Below are positions 61,700-64,000 of a stretch of 64,000 bases of DNA, piece after piece. The notes under the pieces are model-generated. The model saw only the letters and a list, made by a program, of their open reading frames with translations. It ran no database searches and was not told where the DNA came from. A program made the translations under genes and the position numbers. Position 1 is the stretch's first letter, and each line of letters starts with the position of its first letter. This DNA is from CAZKWG01 sp964615375 (lineage in GTDB: Bacteria; Myxococcota_A; UBA796; CAZKWG01), in assembly GCA_964615375.1 (NCBI GenBank), contig CAZTOW010000020.1, positions 84,091 through 148,090 on the forward strand, in the 5' to 3' direction.

Positions 61700-62182
61700 T
61701 CAGGACATGGATGCTGAACGTGAACCAAAAAGACTCATTGAGCCACGCAAGTAGTCCAAGAGAAAGTATAGAAAATCAGGACTCACTAGCATCGGGTTGA
61801 CACCACCCACGATGAATACTGAGCCGTGGTCAGATCCTTCAAGTAGCTTGACTGCATAGAGCACGGCGCCAAAAGAATGGTCAGCAAACACAAACATGCC
61901 CTCAACGCCCGCCGCCCCACTTAGCGTGCCAGTGGGTACGATCTCGTGGATTGGCCAAAACCGAAACTGGTCTTCATCCATGCAGTCATCTTCCATTCCA
62001 TCCGCAATAGAGTAGAGGGAGCGCATGGCGGTTGGCAGAAGAACGTCGTATCGCCCTTCAAACTCCTCCATTGCATCAATCAGCGCTCCCCCACGGACTG
62101 TCGCGGGGGATTGTCGCCACCGAGTCACTACCGCGTTGATGGTTTCCTGAACTGAAGGCGCCATCCCATCGAGCACAGACAT
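61700..62182 (-). CDS. SUKH (SMI1/KNR4) family immunity protein
   Basis: A 160-residue protein matching the SUKH superfamily of immunity proteins: FEGRYDVLLPTAMRSLYSIADGMED, then FRFWPIHEIV, FVFADHSFGAVLYAVKL, and a C-terminal DFLYFLLDYLRG. SUKH proteins neutralise toxins of polymorphic RHS/CDI systems. It starts four bases after the stop of the RHS toxin, with GGAGG lying inside the last toxin codons, so the two are coupled. The start is ATG 62182 (a GTG three bases earlier is possible). Its base composition is clearly more A/T rich than the rest of the window, a sign of horizontal transfer. Confidence 0.87.
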   Translation of the reverse strand: MSVLDGMAPSVQETINAVVTRWRQSPATVRGGALIDAMEEFEGRYDVLLPTAMRSLYSIADGMEDDCMDEDQFRFWPIHEIVPTGTLSGAAGVEGMFVFADHSFGAVLYAVKLLEGSDHGSVFIVGGVNPMLVSPDFLYFLLDYLRGSMSLFGSRSASMS

Positions 62183-62186
62183 CACG

Positions 62187-64000
62187 CTACCCTCCGATCT
62201 GCTTGAGAAGAAGTTCTGCTACTTGTATACGAATCGCCTGTACCTGCATCGGGTCCTTACCTGCGGCAATAGCCTTCTTCGAGACTTCTATTGATTTGCG
62301 TAGAGTATCGGCCGTTACTCCTGCAGGCAGAGGAACGGTTGCCCCTTGGCGAAGCGCATCCAGCAACCGTTGAGCGGGTTCTGGACCACGGCCATACAGC
62401 AGTTTTAGTCCTTTAAGTTCATCATTTGTGAGGCCTGTGCGTGGCATCACATCTGATGCGTTTCGCCGCGCCTCATCGGCAACGGCACTCCTTGGCTGTG
62501 TCTTGGATAGCTGAGGAATTCCGCCTACCTCGCTATCGGAGCTATAACGACCGCCCAGCGCCCTGTAGGTGCGCTGCCGGATAGGGGTATTGCGGACAGT
62601 GAGAGGGGTCATGTATGTCACCTCAAGACCAGCCAACATCAGGTCCATCTGGAGCTGAAAGTCCTCTTCGATCTCCCTGATTGCTTCTTGGCGAGCAGCC
62701 CATAGTCGTGGGGTAGTCCGTGGACCTAGCGTTTCAGGAAATGCAATGCCGTCGATCTCCACTCCGTTGCTCCATGCCTCAAGGAAGTCCGTGCCTGATG
62801 CGCTCTGCTGCTCCACCCAGAGCTCAGAGAATAAGTCGATCTCAATCTCTGCGCCGTTCTCATAAACAAGGTGCAGAACCCTTGATGGTTCCCAGCTGTC
62901 TGCTGTTGGAGTAGATCTGCTGATGTTATAGGTGTCGTCATTTACGAATAAGTCGGCGGTCCTTGACAGTGGAATTCTTATAGATACGGCGTCGATTGGC
63001 GCGATGTCTTCGCTGCACTCATCGCTTATTAGCGTGGGCTCTTTCAAGCCTGAACGATCATGCGCCTCATTTGGGTGCGAGCGAACATATGTGTGCTGAT
63101 TGGCGCCGCCTTTCAGACCGATAGGATCAACGCTTGCCCACCTTCCCAGCCACGGCACATAGTACCTGGCCGAGTGGTACTGCATCCCGGTCTCGTCGTC
63201 CCGCTCCATGCCGGTGTACCGATAGCGCTTGGGGTTGGCCTCCAGGGATCCGTCGTCGGCGTACCAGGCGGTGGAGCCATAGGGGTGGTACTCCTCGTAC
63301 GAGATCACACCGCCGACCTCGTCGGTCTCGAGCAGGGCGGTGCCGAGGTGGTCGTCGAGCTGGTACCGGAGCCGGGGCTCGCGGTCTTCGGGGTCGATGG
63401 GGTCGTCGTCTACGGTCAGGGTCTCGACGAGGGCGATGCGGCGTTGTCCGTCCAGGACGTGCAGGGTCTGGCGCTCCTGGGTGAGGGTCCCGGAGCTCCT
63501 TCTGCGCCAGACTTCGTAGGATCCGAGATAGATGCGCTCCTCCACGACGTTGCCTTTGTCTACCACCTTGCGCACCCGCTGACCACCCGCGTCGTAGGCG
63601 TAGTGGGCGACGGTGCCAGCGTTGTCGGTGTCCGCGCGACGGATCTGGTCTCGGAAGTCGCGGGTGAGGTTGGCGCTGATACTGGTCTTGAGGTGCGGCA
63701 TGAAGGTCATGGCGCCGCGGTCGTTGTACGTGTACAGATCGCTGTAGGTGTCGGGGTCGTCGGGGTCGTCGCCTGGGACGCTGGACTTGAGCAGCTGGTT
63801 GTTCTTGTCGGCGACGGCGTAGCCTCGGCGCCAGCCGGCGCCGGCGCTGGGGACGTGTGCCATCTCGAGCAGGTTGCCCGCGACATCGTAGGCGTAAGTC
63901 TGGGTGTAGGTCCGGAGCGCGGGGTTGCCGGGGTCGGGGAGGCTGCCGGGGGTGCCGGCGTAGACGCTGTACCAGGCGCTGGTCTGGATCTGATCGACCT
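62187..64000 (-). CDS. RHS/Tc-type toxin protein, 3' part (5' end outside window)
   Basis: The frame is open to base 64000 (YAYDVAGNLLE... precedes the first ATG at 63863), so only the C-terminal ~604 residues are seen. RHS/YD repeats (YDAGGQRVRKVV, RYQLDDHLGTALLETDEVGGVISYEEYHPYGST) lead to the RHS core KRYRYTGMERDDETGMQYHSARYYVPWLGRWASVDPIGL, the Tc/TcC type. After AHDRSGL the sequence changes to a ~290-residue variable tip, richer in A/T, with no domain that I recognise. It ends GVTADTLRKSIEVSKKAIAAGKDP...LLKQIGG. In this family the core forms a shell and releases the tip as toxin. The SUKH gene behind it is the presumed antidote. Confidence 0.88.
   Translation of the reverse strand, partial: VDQIQTSAWYSVYAGTPGSLPDPGNPALRTYTQTYAYDVAGNLLEMAHVPSAGAGWRRGYAVADKNNQLLKSSVPGDDPDDPDTYSDLYTYNDRGAMTFMPHLKTSISANLTRDFRDQIRRADTDNAGTVAHYAYDAGGQRVRKVVDKGNVVEERIYLGSYEVWRRRSSGTLTQERQTLHVLDGQRRIALVETLTVDDDPIDPEDREPRLRYQLDDHLGTALLETDEVGGVISYEEYHPYGSTAWYADDGSLEANPKRYRYTGMERDDETGMQYHSARYYVPWLGRWASVDPIGLKGGANQHTYVRSHPNEAHDRSGLKEPTLISDECSEDIAPIDAVSIRIPLSRTADLFVNDDTYNISRSTPTADSWEPSRVLHLVYENGAEIEIDLFSELWVEQQSASGTDFLEAWSNGVEIDGIAFPETLGPRTTPRLWAARQEAIREIEEDFQLQMDLMLAGLEVTYMTPLTVRNTPIRQRTYRALGGRYSSDSEVGGIPQLSKTQPRSAVADEARRNASDVMPRTGLTNDELKGLKLLYGRGPEPAQRLLDALRQGATVPLPAGVTADTLRKSIEVSKKAIAAGKDPMQVQAIRIQVAELLLKQIGG

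Overview
The window is GC-rich chromosomal DNA, densely packed with genes on both strands. It most likely comes from a myxobacterium-like organism (Myxococcota/Deltaproteobacteria). That inference rests on a Myxococcus-type cysteine-rich repeat and a MYXO-CTERM-like tail in one protein (51.6-53.5 kb), MopE-type metal-binding repeats in another (42.2-44.8 kb), many small lipoproteins of unknown function, and a strong G/C preference in third codon positions. No rRNA, tRNA or CRISPR array was recognised.

Layout. 0-0.5 kb: the 3' end of a RecG-like/AlbA-type regulator. 0.5-6.2 kb (minus): a three-gene unit of a large multi-FHA protein, a MoxR-type AAA+ ATPase and an unrecognised protein. It is divergent from a DUF1015 gene and a PP2C phosphatase (6.3-8.5 kb), which suggests a phosphothreonine signalling module. 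8.5-11.1 kb (minus): a compact run of exported protein, lipoprotein, nagZ and methylmalonyl-CoA epimerase. 11.2-14.1 kb (plus): a LURP-one-like protein, an LCM-type methyltransferase and a decayed AAA-ATPase/PD-(D/E)XK gene. 14.1-19.6 kb (minus): a CotH-kinase lipoprotein and a 1402-residue double-cyclase/ATPase/TPR signalling protein. 19.6-20.5 kb: an AT-rich control region followed by an orphan contractile-tail tube protein (gp19 family) with a strong terminator.

20.5-29.6 kb: a molybdenum hydroxylase (fused 2Fe-2S plus Mo-binding chain), two paralogous multi-spanning membrane proteins, a MarR regulator, a DHH phosphoesterase and fabD. 29.6-40.3 kb: tandem paralogous lipoproteins, a CapA-like protein, glnS with a YqeY tail, small exported proteins, a B12/radical-SAM enzyme and a small membrane-anchored protein. 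40.4-40.9 kb: a toxin-antitoxin pair. 40.9-46.3 kb: a TPR protein, a MopE-repeat/beta-helix surface lipoprotein, a DUF5522 protein and a secreted EEP-family phosphodiesterase. 46.4-48.9 kb: a YtrA-like regulated ABC transporter operon with a four-half-site operator over its -10 box. 49-53.5 kb (minus): a TSP3-repeat surface protein, a 603-residue unknown and a MaoC-like protein, all translationally coupled. 53.6-57.1 kb: a class III cyclase whose N-terminal domain carries an in-frame palindromic insertion, and an M28-like protein.

57-64 kb is accessory DNA: an IS1634-like element with a frameshifted transposase, a truncated Tc-toxin (TcB/SpvB-type) remnant, a 120-bp tandem duplication, an intact ISAs1-like element, and the 3' part of a Tc/RHS-type toxin whose variable C-terminus is followed by a SUKH-family immunity gene.

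Best candidates for something undescribed: the orphan tube gene with its AT-rich control region, the palindromic cassette inside the cyclase gene, the FHA/MoxR/PP2C cluster that lacks a vWA partner, and the RHS toxin tip with its immunity gene.
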